Source of the DNA: Liolophura sinensis
Taxonomy: Eukaryota > Mollusca > Polyplacophora > Chitonida > Chitonidae
NCBI RefSeq assembly: GCF_032854445.1
Contig: NC_088298.1
Location: 10,897,504 to 10,961,503 of the forward strand
Length of the DNA: 64,000 nt
Direction: 5' to 3'
Shown: positions 23,401 through 34,181 of the stretch, piece by piece
Position numbering within the stretch: position 1 is the stretch's first letter
How the letters are laid out: each line of letters opens with the position of its first letter
Notes under the pieces: generated by a model
What the model saw: only the letters and a program-made list of their open reading frames with translations
Told to the model about the DNA's origin: nothing
Database searches by the model: none
Program-made: the position numbers and the translations under genes

Positions 23401-26400
23401 CCACCAGTGAGATGAAGCTCCCTGGAACAGATTATAAACTTGTAGTTACAAAATTGATACATACGACACCTTCAAATATCCATGATGATAACTGTAGCGT
23501 ACAGGGTTATCTATTTTCAAGAAAGTTCACTTTTTATTTGTGACATTGCACAGTCCAATGTATTTTAACGTATTTTTTCACATTTTATGATCCCGATATT
23601 TACGGAGTGATATAGCTATGTCTATAAGAACAGCCATTCAATAGATAATGGTACAGGTACATTTGTGCTTGGTGAGATGTAAGTGAGATAAACACTTAGT
23701 TGTCTTGGAAGATATTTTTTCATCAGTTGAATTGTTCTAAAACAAGTTATAGGTTGTTTTTTTTTTTTATCCACAGTAATAAATTTCAAGGGATCATATT
23801 TTTTTTACCGTCAAATGAAACAAAATTAGAAGAAAAGTTTGAAGTATTAGGTATTGATTGCTTTGCCTACATACACACATATATATTTTTACACCATTTC
23901 CCACTGAAAAATCATAACAACACTGTCTGAATTTACTTCATATCTATTGCCTTCTGAGTAATTATTTTTTCAAAAGTTCTGGATTTATCTCTGATTGGGA
24001 AAACTGCTTGACGGATAAAAACTACCCATTTTTATCACTCACCTTAAGAAAGCCTACAGTAACATGATGACCTATGCGATTTAGAGTGGAATTTTTAAAG
24101 ACGGAGAAATGACCCAAGTCATGCTGTAACCATCCTGCTTGTGCCTGAAAAAACACAGAGAAAGAACTTGCCTGAGAAAACCTGTGTAAAACATTGTACA
24201 GAAAACATGTATAAAACAGTCAGAGGAGATATAATCAGTCATTCAATAGGATTGTTAATCTGGAACAGATTTTCAGTTACATAATAGATCTATGCCTTCA
24301 CACACATGCACAGCGAATGTAGCAATAATGAAGCTAACAGGTGTTTTGTTCAACTCAAAGCACTCTACCTGCTGATTTAATATGAAAAAACAAACGTGTC
24401 TACCACAATAGAATATTTCACTTATACAACGGCGGCCAGCATTATGGTGGGCGGAAACCGGGCAAAGCCCGGGGGAAACCCACGACCATCCGCAGGTTGC
24501 TGACAGACCTTCCCACATATGGCCGGAGAGGAAGCCAGCATGAGCTGGACTTGAACTGACAGCGACCGCATTGGTGAGAGACTCCTGGGTCATTATGCTG
24601 CGCTAGCGCGCTAACCAACTGAGTCACGGAGGCCCCTGGTGGCATTTAAAATGTTACTCTGTTGTCGGAGACATGCATGTACAACGGGCAAATTGAAGGA
24701 TACATGAAAAGGCACATGTACTATAAAAATAAGAGTATGGCTTTGAGGACAATGAAAAAAAAAAAGATATTCCAAAAAACAAAATGAGATTTAAAATTCA
24801 TTTTGCTGCACATTTACTAATAACCAATACTTTTCTATGTACATTTTCTGTCAGTGGTAGGGAACAATCTGAAATGAGGTCATGGATGGACATACTGGGA
24901 GTACAGAGCCAGCTTAGAGTTCTAATTCAGGCTCTTTCCACTGTAATTTGTTTTGACAGCTATCACCACTGATGTCACAACACCAGGCTCCTTAATATCC
25001 AGGTTTACCCCTGAGGCCTCAGAAACATTATAGCCGTTTTTACACCCCAAGAAGAAAGCTGTGAAGCTTTTTTGTACTTTTATATATCAGGACACATCAT
25101 AAACTCTGTATTATCTTTTAAGAGCAAGATGTGAATAAACTTAAATGAGCAGTGTATTGTAATTTGATGTCTGTATACTAGTCACAAGAAAACAATCAAT
25201 CTTCATTTACATACAGATAACTGTTTGGTCATATCAAAACAGATCTGCAAGTGTATACCACTGGGATGACATAAAACCTAAAAATGGCTATCAATCTGTG
25301 AACAACTGAAATGACAACATTTTCTGATGGCAATGGGCAAATGAAGTCTGGAGCTTAGAAAACATACGAAAATATAATTCAAGTTGAGGTCAAGTCAATG
25401 CAAATGGCAGTTGACTGACAGTGTCATACCTGTGCTGTAGCCAATAAAATGCCTGCTGTAACCCATGGTAACCAGCCACCTCCATAGCACCATATCAGTA
25501 CCATGGCAACTGCCTCAAAACCAAGGATGGAAACAAAATGAGCTAGTGTAAACCACTTATTGCATTTGTACAAGCCCATTTTCTCTGTCAGCTGACGTAA
25601 CTGTCGAAATTCCAGAGTGAGTTTATCCTACAAAAGCAAGGGCAAAATTAGAATCATTTGTACACTATTTCACTTTGTTATACTTTTCACCGGGAGAAAT
25701 GTATATTAAGTACATAATTAAAGACCAACTTAAGCATCATTTTCAAAATAATTGTAGGCATAAATACCACTCAAAAAACTGACGCTTTAGAGGTTAAAAA
25801 GGTTGAAGATTTTAAGTATGTTATTTAAATATTTCATAAATTTTATTTACAATAATTTTCATTAAATGTAAAAAATGTTAAACAAAAAAAGATTATTTTT
25901 GCACCGCTTCTCTACATCACGGTTAATTCATTTATGAATATATTTATTTATATCCATCGAACACTCTTTCACAAATGAGCTATCAAGCCAATCCACCCCC
26001 ACCCCCCCCCCCCCATTTTCCTGACAGTTATTGATATATTCCTGCAACAACTCACCTCCTCTGGGTTTACTACTTCCCCTATTAACAAAGGCTTGAGGAA
26101 TTTAGAGACATAATCTTTGTCATTGTGAAATGCTGTCCATGCATCCTGTTGCAAAAAGAAAATAAAGACTGCTTTTTTAAACAAATTATAATTTTAAAAT
26201 ATTATGACTCATCCTCTATAAACAAAACATATGACATATATAAAACATATGACATATATATATGATATGACTGTAACTGACATGTTATGACCATTGTATG
26301 AAATGGAACTTGGTTTGTTCACTCACATGACAGAATGGCAAGCACATGACGAGGTAAAAAGGATAATGGCTTGGTATGCGGAAATGAACACCAATGTCTT

Positions 26401-29035
26401 AGTTCTGAGAAATACTGATATAAATAAGCAAAAATTACAGTATGTCGGACAATAGAACAACCTGCATATAATTGTGAGCATCAAAAAAATGTTTCTTTGG
26501 ACTTATGAGGTCATGAAACAAACATATAATGTATTAACTCCCTTGTTATATTTTCACCTCCATGTCTGTAAAAAGGTAAATTCTCAGGTGTCTACAATCA
26601 CAAATATAGATTTATGGTAGATTTATTCATACCACGGATGGACCCTCTACTGTAATTTCTAAACTGGTATCGATCGAACAAAGAGCCTTTTCTTTAAATG
26701 CCACTTCCTGGTTAAATGCGGAAAATACTAAGAGTGCTTAAGGCATACATAAACCTAGCCTAACGTATCTCTTTTATACAACGTCTAATTTATCAGGCTG
26801 GTATAAATGTCAGATAACCTTAAAGGAACCAGTTGTTAAATAACTGGATGATTTACCTTCACATTGTCATCTGTGGTGGAGTATAAAATCTCACAGTGTA
26901 AGAGAAACGCTTTTGCTTTAATGAAAGGATGGGTTTCTCGGCTTTTATCATTTTCACTTAACTGGGTTATGGCCATGTGACACACACAAACCCATTTACT
27001 ACCTTTATCAGCTTGATCAGACTTGGCCTCAAGTATTGGTCAGACTTGGCGTCCAGCACTGGTCAAACTTGGCGTCCAGTGCTGGTCAGACTTGGTGTCC
27101 AGTACTGGTCAGACTTGGTGTCCAGTACTGGTCAGACTTGGCGTCCTGTACTGGTCAGAATTAGCGTCCAGTACTGGTCAGACTTGGCGTCCTGTACTGG
27201 TCAGACTTGGCGTCCAGTACTGGTCAGACTTGACGTCCAGTACTGGTCAGACTCGGTGTCCAGTACTGGTCAGACTTGGTTCCAGTACATCTTACACTGC
27301 CAGGGGCATCAATGCAAACGTAAATCATACAGGTACTATTTATATTTATTTATTTGATTGGTGTTTTACGCCGTACTCAAGAATATTTCACTTATACGAC
27401 AGCGGCCAACATTATGGTGGGTAGAAACCGGGTAAAGCCCAGGGGAAACCCACGACCATCCGCAGGTTGCTGGAGGACCTTCTCACTTACAGCCGGAGAG
27501 GAAGCCAGCATAAGCTGGACTTGAACTCACAGCGATCGCATTGGTGAGAGGCTCCTGGGTCATTACGCTGCGCTAGCGCGCTAACCAACTGAGCCACAGA
27601 GGCCCCTTCATACAGGTACATAGGCTGTAGTTAACAACCGTAGTGTTTAGCAAGACATGCCAGTTTTATTTATTTTCTGGGGCGTTTTTTGGTGCAAATT
27701 TGCATAGTTCAAAACAAATTTATACAGTAACACTTAGGATCGTTCTTGATTCTATGTTGTGTAGCCAGAAATACTAAACAATTTCACTTGTTAAATTCCA
27801 CTTGTGTGTTGACATTGATTTTTACCAAATTTTACAAAAGGAAAGTCACATTACCAAATGAAACTATTCAGACTTTGAAAGCCTATAAAACACTATATAT
27901 ATTACTCATGTTATAGTATCCCAAACATGATTTTAACATGAGAGGTGAATTGGTGTTTGAGGCTTCAGGGTACTATTTCACGGGTAATATGTAGACAGTT
28001 TGGAATGTCAACACTCTGTATATTACTCGTGTTACAGTACCCCCACACAAGATTTTAACATGAGAGGTGAATTGGTGTTTGCGGTTTCAGGGTACTGTTT
28101 CACGGGTAATATGTAGACAGTTTGGAATGTCAACACTCTGTATATTACTCGTGTTATAGTACCCCCACACAAGATTTTAACATGAGAGGTGAATTGGTGT
28201 TTGAGGCTTCAGGGTACTGTTTCACGGGTAATATGTAGACAGTATGGAATGTCAACGCTCTAAATATTACTCGTGTTATAGTACCCCCAAAAAACATTTT
28301 AACATAAGAGGTGAATTGGTGTTTGAGGCTTCAGGGTACTATGTCACGGGTAATATGTAGACAGTTTGGAATGGCAACGCTCTATATATTACTTGTGATG
28401 TAGGACTCCAAATAAAATATTAAAAAGGAAGATAAATTGTTTTTTGAGGCTTCAATAAGGCGACTATTATAGATACACTAACACTCGGGGCAAAAAGATT
28501 TCTCTTCTAGCATTTGGTATCGTCTGGTTCCTTACTCAGAGCTATATCACGATACTGCCGCCACATTTTGCGGCTAAGTATGCCGTAGTTCACAAAGTCA
28601 AACGAGTCACTGGCTAAGTAACAGGCCAAAAGTGTAACACCACATATGCTGGTACCAAATCATCAACACTAGATAATGCATGGCGATATAACTTATAAGA
28701 CTGATGTCATAACTGGTGTCAAATCAATAACTTTTCAAGCTATGTTAAAAACAACAACTTTTATCAAGTAATTAACTGATTAAGTTTTCAATTGTTGATT
28801 GTTGTTGACGTGGTTACAAGGAACACAACAGGTGCTTTACCGTCGCATCCTGTCCGGCGAAATGACTTATGAGTTTGGCGCCTCCTGGGTGTTTTCGGCA
28901 CCAATTTGTGATGTTATAAACTTTTTCGTTGATGATCAACCATTTTTTGTCCTTTTCGCATCGTCTGCTGACCTCTTCGCGAGTGAAATACCGATATTTT
29001 TTCGGAATATCGCTTTCCACCTCTCCTTCGCACAT
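17055..29035 (-). CDS. Front-end fatty acid desaturase with N-terminal cytochrome b5 domain
   Basis: Ten exons on the minus strand join in frame to 434 aa: 28841-29035, 26056-26145, 25430-25627, 24043-24144, 23235-23421, 22007-22083, 20731-20828, 18977-19153, 18394-18519, 17055-17109 (stop complement 17055-17057). All junctions are canonical and phases agree; the summed length is 1305 bases. The protein has a cytochrome b5 domain with HPGG at residues 49-52, His boxes HDLGH (169-173), HFQHH (206-210) and QIEHH (371-375), several hydrophobic membrane segments, and ends [15 protein letters not shown] in place of HxxHH is the mark of front-end desaturases (FADS1/FADS2 group, delta-5/6/8), ER membrane enzymes that add double bases between an existing one and the carboxyl end of polyunsaturated acyl chains. 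The exact regioselectivity cannot be read from sequence. The gene converges with NUB1. Confidence 0.93.
17424..17480. repeat. (TA)n microsatellite
   Basis: About 19 TA units followed by TATTATATTA-type decay, a few hundred bases inside the desaturase last intron. Confidence 0.9.
17576..17668 (-). mobile_element. SINE-A 3' end fragment
   Basis: Contains TTTATTTCATTGGCGTTTTA, CGCCGCACTCAAGAATATTT and GTGGGAGGAAACCGGG in minus orientation, in the last desaturase intron. Confidence 0.75.
18394..18519 (-). CDS. Desaturase exon 9
   Basis: A 126-base exon after GTTTCAG. It completes QIEHH and continues [20 protein letters not shown], ending MLTAFADII with AG left over before GTTAGT. Confidence 0.92.
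18563..18717. mobile_element. MITE-like element, family F
   Basis: The left end GATACAGAATCAACTCTGATTGGCTGG and the complement of the right end GATACAGAATCAATGCTGATTGGCTG (each read here in parts under 27 bases) are inverted repeats of about 25 bases. A second copy is at 54843-55018. No coding capacity. Confidence 0.75.
18977..19153 (-). CDS. Desaturase exon 8: start of His box 3
   Basis: A 177-base exon encoding [20 protein letters not shown] and ending [15 protein letters not shown] with CA left over before GTAAGT. The split CA|T codon supplies the final His of QIEHH. Confidence 0.92.
19674..19872. mobile_element. Inverted-repeat element family C
   Basis: Starts AATTATTCAACCTTTTTGCA and ends AAAAAGGCTGAAGAAC, with the shared core GAAGACAAAACTACATTGG and TAATTTTATCGGTCTACAC. 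About 199 bases in the intron after desaturase exon 7. Confidence 0.7.
19935..20790 (-). repeat. 51-bp array of desaturase exon 7 tail plus splice donor
   Basis: About 16 copies of a 50-51-base unit. On the minus strand each unit reads GGCTGGTCAGCTTTTGGGCT, then GTACATGTTTACCAG|GTGAGT, then CTGCTGGGG. The rightmost unit is the true 3' end of exon 7 (20731-20828). Most copies keep AG|GTGAGT or AG|GTAAGT; those near 20222 and 20131 are damaged. As 51 is 17 codons, use of a more distal donor could add multiples of 17 residues where units are exactly 51 bases. Confidence 0.93.
20731..20828 (-). CDS. Desaturase exon 7: membrane segment with repeated donor
   Basis: A 98-base exon after CTTTCTAAG encoding [19 protein letters not shown] then [14 protein letters not shown]. 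The first donor is CCAG|GTGAGT at 20731/20730. The last 51 bases, including the donor, are repeated in tandem across the next 800 bases of intron, so the true end of this exon is a choice among many matching donors. The first donor gives the family's usual length and joins in frame to exon 8. Confidence 0.85.
21103..21435 (-). mobile_element. SINE-B, near full length
   Basis: Minus-orientation copy with (GTGA)n at 21103-21127, then CTTGGGGTTTAACATCGTAC and TTTCAGTCATATGACGACG, ending at the tRNA side around GACTCGGCCCAGGATTGATC. Clearly related to 1-360. Confidence 0.85.
21951..21984 (+). mobile_element. SINE-B tail fragment
   Basis: TTTAAACCCCAAGCACTCAC followed by ACTC repeats; the 3' end of SINE-B only, just downstream of desaturase exon 6's donor. 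Confidence 0.6.
22007..22083 (-). CDS. Desaturase exon 6: membrane segment
   Basis: A 77-base exon after TTTCCAG encoding [15 protein letters not shown] then [11 protein letters not shown], a hydrophobic segment that matches the FADS consensus GPPLLIPMYF. The donor is CTG|GTGAGT. Confidence 0.88.
22440..23180 (-). repeat. 95-bp tandem array after desaturase exon 5
   Basis: Seven near-identical units plus decayed ends. On the plus strand the unit contains GGGTAAGTTATCAAGGAAGA, GGTACATGTACATGTATTTA and TTTGTAACCTGTCAGAGAAC. On the minus strand the unit part CTTCCTTGATAACTTACCC followed by ATGAATACTTCC resembles the exon 5 end and donor, TTTCCTTG|GTAAGTTATAC followed by ATGAATACTCC, at 23210-23245. 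Confidence 0.9.
23235..23421 (-). CDS. Desaturase exon 5: His box 2
   Basis: A 187-base exon containing [16 protein letters not shown] (second His box HFQHH) and [14 protein letters not shown], ending [12 protein letters not shown] with one leftover base before CTTG|GTAAGT. The intron that follows holds a 95-bp tandem array resembling this donor region. Confidence 0.92.
24043..24144 (-). CDS. Desaturase exon 4: His box 1
   Basis: A 102-base phase-0 exon encoding [18 protein letters not shown] and ending [15 protein letters not shown] is the first di-iron His box. The donor is AAG|GTGAGT. Confidence 0.92.
24408..24636 (-). mobile_element. SINE-A lacking its 3' end
   Basis: Runs from GAATATTTCACTTATACAAC to the tRNA head complement AACTGAGTCACGGAGGCCCC. 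The terminal CAATCAAATAAA part is absent. It lies between desaturase exons 3 and 4. Confidence 0.85.
25430..25627 (-). CDS. Desaturase exon 3: first membrane segments
   Basis: A 198-base exon encoding residues 96-161. It starts [20 protein letters not shown] and ends with a hydrophobic run around [18 protein letters not shown]. The donor is ACAG|GTATGA. Confidence 0.9.
26056..26145 (-). CDS. Desaturase exon 2: end of cytochrome b5 domain
   Basis: A 90-base phase-0 exon between TTGCAACAG and GAG|GTGAGT. It encodes [20 protein letters not shown] then [10 protein letters not shown]; the second heme-side His (AFHND) and [10 protein letters not shown] match the FADS group. Confidence 0.9.
27015..27292 (+). 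repeat. 23-bp minisatellite
   Basis: About 12 copies of TACTGGTCAGACTTGGCGTC plus CAG in desaturase intron 1. The open frames here are repeat artefacts ([12 protein letters not shown]-type period). Confidence 0.92.
27337..27607 (-). mobile_element. SINE-A, full length, with target duplication
   Basis: Complete minus-orientation copy from the TTTATTTATTTGATTGG tail end to the head complement GAGCCACAGAGGCCCC. Flanked by TCATACAGGTAC at 27325-27336 and 27608-27619. Confidence 0.92.
27897..28455. repeat. About 122-bp tandem repeat, 4.5 copies
   Basis: Units start near 27897, 28019, 28142, 28264 and 28386. Each contains CATGAGAGGTGAATTGGTGT and CACGGGTAATATGTAGACAG. Located in desaturase intron 1. 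Confidence 0.9.
28841..29035 (-). CDS. Desaturase exon 1: start and cytochrome b5 domain
   Basis: The start ATG is the complement of 29033-29035 and the donor is GACG|GTAAAG. It encodes residues 1-65 and includes the heme-binding HPGG (49-52) inside [19 protein letters not shown] short acidic leader comes before the b5 fold, as is usual for this family; 5' UTR exons were not identified. Confidence 0.9.
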
Positions 29036-29650
29036 GTTTCTTTCCTTCCTCCTTCCGCTGAAGATCCAGCCGGCGTACCGTTACAGGCTCGAACACAGTT
29101 CAAATTTCGCCTGCGTTAATACTATACAGAGTTTATTAGAGACCGCGACGGCCATGAAAAGGTGAAGGCCGTTTGTATTGACATGACGCGATCACCTTGG
29201 CAACTACAGGTACACCACACGTGAGAAACCATGAGCAGCACAATGCAGACTTCGGTTGAGTGGTCCACAACTAAAGGCCAAGCTTCTGTGAGACTTGTAA
29301 AACGTCTTTGTATGACCTCCAACATGTTTCATAACATGTTACACAACTAGATAGTACATTTCTTCATGAGATGTATTTGTATATTTCATTTTGGTTTAAC
29401 ACCGAACTCAAGAGTTTACTTATACGGTAATATACCTGTAGGGCCACAGTGAAGCCTGAAGGTCAGTTTTATTATTGTGGAGGTAATCAGTGACTGGGGT
29501 AAACCTCTGATCATCGGCAATTAATTAAGGTACCAACTTACATTGCAAACTTAATTAGAGTCTTGATGTCACATTTTTGTGCTAAAGTTCCAAAATTTCT
29601 CATAAGTTCTCCTTAATTTGTTTAGTTTATTTTCAAACCCAGCTGAAAGT
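29036..29650. other. Desaturase 5' flank
   Basis: Upstream of the desaturase start on the minus strand. Relatively GC-richer than its surroundings up to about 29290 (several CpGs), which fits a 5' UTR or promoter, but no TATA box or initiator can be assigned with confidence. Confidence 0.35.
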
Positions 29651-29860
29651 ATTTATTTATTTGATTGATGTTTTCGCTGCTCTCAAGAATGCATGTTTTT
29701 CATTTATACAATAGCAGCCAGTATTAAGGTGGGATGAAGCCAGGCAGAGCCAGGGCGAAACCAACGACCATTCACAGGTTGTTGGAAGAGCTTCCCATGT
29801 ACTGCCGAAGAGGAAGCCAGTATGAGATGGACTTGAACTTACAGCGACTGCATTGGTGAG
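29651..29860 (-). mobile_element. SINE-A, diverged, first unit of a tandem pair
   Basis: Diverged minus-orientation copy from ATTTATTTATTTGATTGATG to CGACTGCATTGGTGAG, lacking the tRNA head. The next SINE-A begins at the very next base. Confidence 0.8.
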
Positions 29861-30126
29861 ATTTGATTGGTGTTTTACGCCGTACTCAAGAATATTTCAC
29901 TTATACGACAGCGGCCAGCATTATGGTGGAAGGAAACCGCAGAGCCCGGGGGAAAACCCACGACCATCCGCAGGTTGTTGGTAGACCTTCCCACGTACGG
30001 CCGGAGAGGACGCCAGCATGAGCTGGACTTGAACTCACAGCGACTGCATTGGTGAGAGGCTCCTGGGTCATTGTGCCACGCTGACATGCTTACCCCTCCA
30101 CCATAGAGCCCCCCCCCCCCCCCCCC
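29861..30126 (-). mobile_element. SINE-A, second unit of a tandem pair, ending in poly(C)
   Basis: Less diverged copy starting ATTTGATTGGTGTTTTACGC without an (AATA)n tail; its tRNA-head side ends in a run of about 18 C at 30108-30126 in place of GAGGCCCC. Confidence 0.8.
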
Positions 30127-31636
30127 TTTCACGTCTAGAAGTAATTTTGAGTTTCTGGTGTGATTTTAAACACCATCCAAAGTTCAGTGTTTTTGTTATT
30201 GGCAGATAGATATCAACCGCCAAGCAGTACCACAGTGTGCTTCATAATAACTTTGTCATAAAAGTCTAGTCAAAATTACTTCCAGATTTCATCTCTCTCC
30301 TATAAATTCGTTTATTGGTTGGTGTCTCAAACTGTAATCAAGAATTTTCCACAACAGTTGTACATGTAATACGTAGAAAAAAACATGCAGTGCCCAGAGG
30401 TAACCAGAGTGCCCAGAGGTAACCATGCAATGCCCAAAGGTAACCATGCAGTGCCCAGAGGCAATCAGAGTGCCCTAAATAAATCTTTCTCAGATTCCTG
30501 ACAAATCTCCTCACTTAAAGCTGCAGCCAAACCACCATGGTCTGCATCTCTTATAGATACATGCAGTTCAACATGAATCTAACAAGTCTGTAATGCTATG
30601 GAACAATATAAATCACACTCCAATAAAGTATCATTCGTGTAATTAAAAAACACAGAAAAGTTATAAAGACTTAAATATATTTTTATTGACAGTTTTTAAT
30701 AAACTGAATGGACTGATATTGATGGAGTTTTTATTTAATCATTTTTTCTCTCTAAAACATATGCATGTATATGACTGTGGCTGAAAGTATATGTAAATGA
30801 CAAGGTACTGAGGATGAATAATGAAAAATATAATGAATTTCCATGGCTCTATAACAGTTTAATCGTAACCCAATGATACTCTTTCACTGGATGATATGGC
30901 ACTCCAAAAAGATCACATAAAAAGTTAATAAAGGAGCTCACTTCAACTGTATCTGCTTTTTAATAGTGAGAAAAGGAAAAGTAAAATGGTGTCAGCTATA
31001 CCCAAACTAAAAAAACCATGAACTAAACCAAAACAGAGGGGATTATTTTTAACACCACACATCCTTGAACAAGACAAGGTAAATGCCATTTGTTTTTCAA
31101 CCCTGAAGACTTAACAAACTTGAAAAATAAAACAAATAACAGAGCACTCTAAATACTGGTACATGTACCTCAGACAATTTTATGCATATAACATGCAAAA
31201 AAATATCAACTAAACCTAATGCACTAAGTCAAAACATGCAGCCTTTGAACTTAACTCTGGGAAACACAAATAATGCTTGTGGGACATTTTGAAAAGTATT
31301 TTGATCTGGAATATGCACTTGCTTGTATTCTTTGTAAATTCAACAAGAGTAATCAAGACAGTGACTTTTACATGTAGTTCTAGGAAAGAACACGTTTACA
31401 TTACAAGCTGAATGACCCAGTCACACATACGTGTCACAGGCGTACTGAAGACAACATTGTCTAATTCGGGGGAAAGAATGAAAGCCCCTTCATCACTATA
31501 CATTGCCAGCGTCTTAGATTACAAATTGGAGATAACAAATCACATGTAGGTTTGTCTTCCATACGCATGGACCAAAAATACTTTACATGTTGAATAAATT
31601 TAAGAATTTTCACTGCTGGAAGATGTCTTCTTATAT
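30127..31636. other. Intergenic stretch, no gene seen
   Basis: AT-rich, between desaturase 5' end and NPHP3 3' end. A four-copy repeat of about 21-25 bases (GTGCCCAGAGGTAACCATGC) is at 30388-30475. No exon-like frame. Confidence 0.5.
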
Positions 31637-31648
31637 AAGAGGTCTGTA

Positions 31649-31846
31649 TTTATTTATTTATTTGATTGGTGTTTTACGCTGTACTCAAGAATATTTCACT
31701 TATATGACGGCTGCCAGCATTGCGGTGGGAGGAAATCGGGCAGAGCCCGGGGGGAAACACCTGACCATCTGCAGAATGCTGGCAGTCCTTCCCACTTAGG
31801 GCAGGAATGGAAGCCAGCGTCAGCTGGACTTGAACTCACAGCGACA
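31649..31846 (-). mobile_element. SINE-A, 5'-truncated, with 12-base target duplication
   Basis: From the tail TTTATTTATTTATTTGATTGG to GAACTCACAGCGAC; the tRNA head is missing. Flanked by AAGAGGTCTGTA at 31637-31648 and 31847-31858. This is the form expected of an incomplete target-primed insertion. Confidence 0.92.
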
Positions 31847-32409
31847 AAGAGGTCTGTAGATTGTTCTGTTATGTAACAAAGAGGGCATAAATTCTGTGTA
31901 CAGAGATATATAAAAACAAAAACCGTAAAAGTTACACATATAAAATGAAACATGGATACCATTGTTTAATAGATGTAACCGAAACCTTCCAATGTAAAAA
32001 AAAAAAACATGTTTACAACTCTAATGATATATGATATGACACAATGAACAATGTTACAAATGTCGGCTTGTAGAAACAAAATCTATCACATTTTACAAAT
32101 CACATGTTTGGTGATGCGCACACAACCAGCATGTTCATTTCATTGCCTTTGTAACTTTTACACGTGATTTCAAATTACACCCAGCACAACTCTTTAAACA
32201 CTTACATATGAAATTCAGTATCCTGTACTCATGCATGGACTTTAATTTTCCACACATATTTGTTTAATGTTTGTCAAACGAGACAATATTTCACACAATT
32301 ATTCCCAAATACACGAAATTATAACAAACAAAAACTTCTGTGAATTCACTTTCGCATCAGTTTATCCATTCCTCCCTGCTCTGCATCAGACGAATCTGAA
32401 TTAGTATCG

Positions 32410-32725
32410 ACCATGCTGCCTTCATTAATACAGATAACCCTAACACGGCCTTCATTTATACAGATAAACCTAACACAGCCTTCATTGATACAGATGTCCC
32501 TAACACGTCCATCATTTACACAGACAACCGTAACATGGCCATCATTTATACAGATAACCCTAACACGGCCTTCATTTATACAGATAACCCTAACACGGCC
32601 TTCATTTATACAGATAACCCTAACAGGGCCCTCGTTTATACAGATAACCCTAACACCCTTCAATGATAGGGATATCCCTAACAGGGCCCTCGTTTATACA
32701 GATAACCCTAACATGGCCATTATGT
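32410..32725. repeat. 30-bp minisatellite with telomere-like core
   Basis: About ten copies of CTTCATTTATACAGATAACC plus CTAACACGGC. The unit holds TAACCCTAAC, which looks like a telomere motif only within a longer unit. Frames on both strands are artefacts. Confidence 0.92.
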
Positions 32726-34060
32726 TCCTTCAGATAACCACTTATGGTGAAAAGTCACATCATGTGCTCCACCAGTTCAAACTGAATCACATTTGATCGC
32801 CACTGGTCAGCTCCGCAAGTACAGACAGCAACCCCCCTTCCCCCCTAAAAATGCCTAATGCTTTTAAGCTTTAAGCTCTAGAAGTCATTCGTTCTACTCA
32901 TTCGGCGACACCAATTTTATTTTGTGTTGGGTTATTTTTATGGGAGAGATTTGAAAACAAATTTGAAAATCCACTTGTTAGTTTGTCTGATCCAAATATT
33001 TTATATAATTTTCCTGTTTTTCAAGGCTTGCTAATCACTTAAATATGTCTTTAATATGAACAATAGCTGGGACAAGCCACAATTCCCACAAATTAGATGA
33101 GATTTCAGTTTTATTTCTATATTTATTATCTCCGACATTGACAAAAAGATTCATTCTGCCCATAAAACAGAACTTTATATCGGTGTGGCCTTGGTAAACT
33201 TTTTCTACTCTTTGGTGGGTCAAATGTTTTACATTCTTTCTTAAAGAAGGGCTATCCACATTGTCATGAGGGGCCCGAGAGATGACATTGCTTTAAGCCA
33301 GGTATCACAGCTGTTGTGAATTTACATTTGCTTTTCTATCATCCTGGATTTCTTGCTTTTTTACTATGTGGAAACAGAAAGATTTTAAGAATTTGTAACC
33401 TAGGAAACAAAATAAATCTACCCATGTCAGTTTGAGGGTGTGAAAGTTTCTCCAACTAAAAGTGTGAAGAAAATGTTGAGAAAGAGCACGTGTCTAGAGA
33501 TACCTCTACATGTAGCCTGCCTGACAAAAGACACAAATTAGGCTTATCCCCATTTTACTATAAAAAAAAAACAACATAATAGCATCGCTACACTTTGCGT
33601 AAAATCATGTGAAGTCCTGAAAGAGCTTAAATTCATGTAGCATTTTTGTGAATTTAACTTGCACTTTAACCGTTAAAACAAATAACATACACGCAAGTAA
33701 TTTTACAGCTATGAATCTCACAACAATTTCCAAATTCTATCAATTCAAAGCACTCAAACCACCCATACATGTACATGTGCGCACTTTTTTCAACTAGCAC
33801 TAATTCAAACACCATAATGAGAAAATAAAAATTAACATGTACATGCTAAATAGAAAAGTGTGAAATATGGCGTAAAAAAAAATGCATTTATATACCAATG
33901 ACCTTCAATAGAAATTCTGAAATCTTGAAAATATGACCATCAGTTTCTATTCGCATAACACTTAACATATGAAAAAGGCACACATGTTCAGCAGTTCGAT
34001 ATCACTTAATATCCAGATCAGATTCAATCCCCTTTAAGAGTTTAACTTCATAATTTACAT
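32726..34060. other. NPHP3 3' flank, no gene seen
   Basis: AT-rich sequence downstream of the NPHP3 stop. It presumably holds the 3' UTR. The single-copy frames have no recognisable family features. Confidence 0.5.
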
Positions 34061-34092
34061 ATATATATGATATATATATATATATATATATA
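34060..34092. repeat. (TA)n microsatellite
   Basis: A run of AT units about 90 bases past the NPHP3 stop codon on the minus strand, so probably in its 3' UTR. Confidence 0.85.
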
Positions 34093-34181
34093 ACAGCGTG
34101 AGATTCATGAGAAGTCTGATTCCACATCAGCACTAGATCCGGTTTTTGGATGGACCTCGGGCCACCCAGAGACAGCCTTTG

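Noticed and set aside
24273-24593. 106-codon minus-strand frame
   Set aside because: It reads through a SINE-A copy; equivalent peptides ([12 protein letters not shown]) occur at each such SINE in the window.
28799-29119. Plus-strand 106-codon frame
   Set aside because: It is the antisense shadow of desaturase exon 1, whose HPGG motif and splice donor are on the minus strand.
32413-32720. TAACCCTAAC repeats as an internal telomere sequence
   Set aside because: The motif occurs once per 30-base unit and never as consecutive six-base units.
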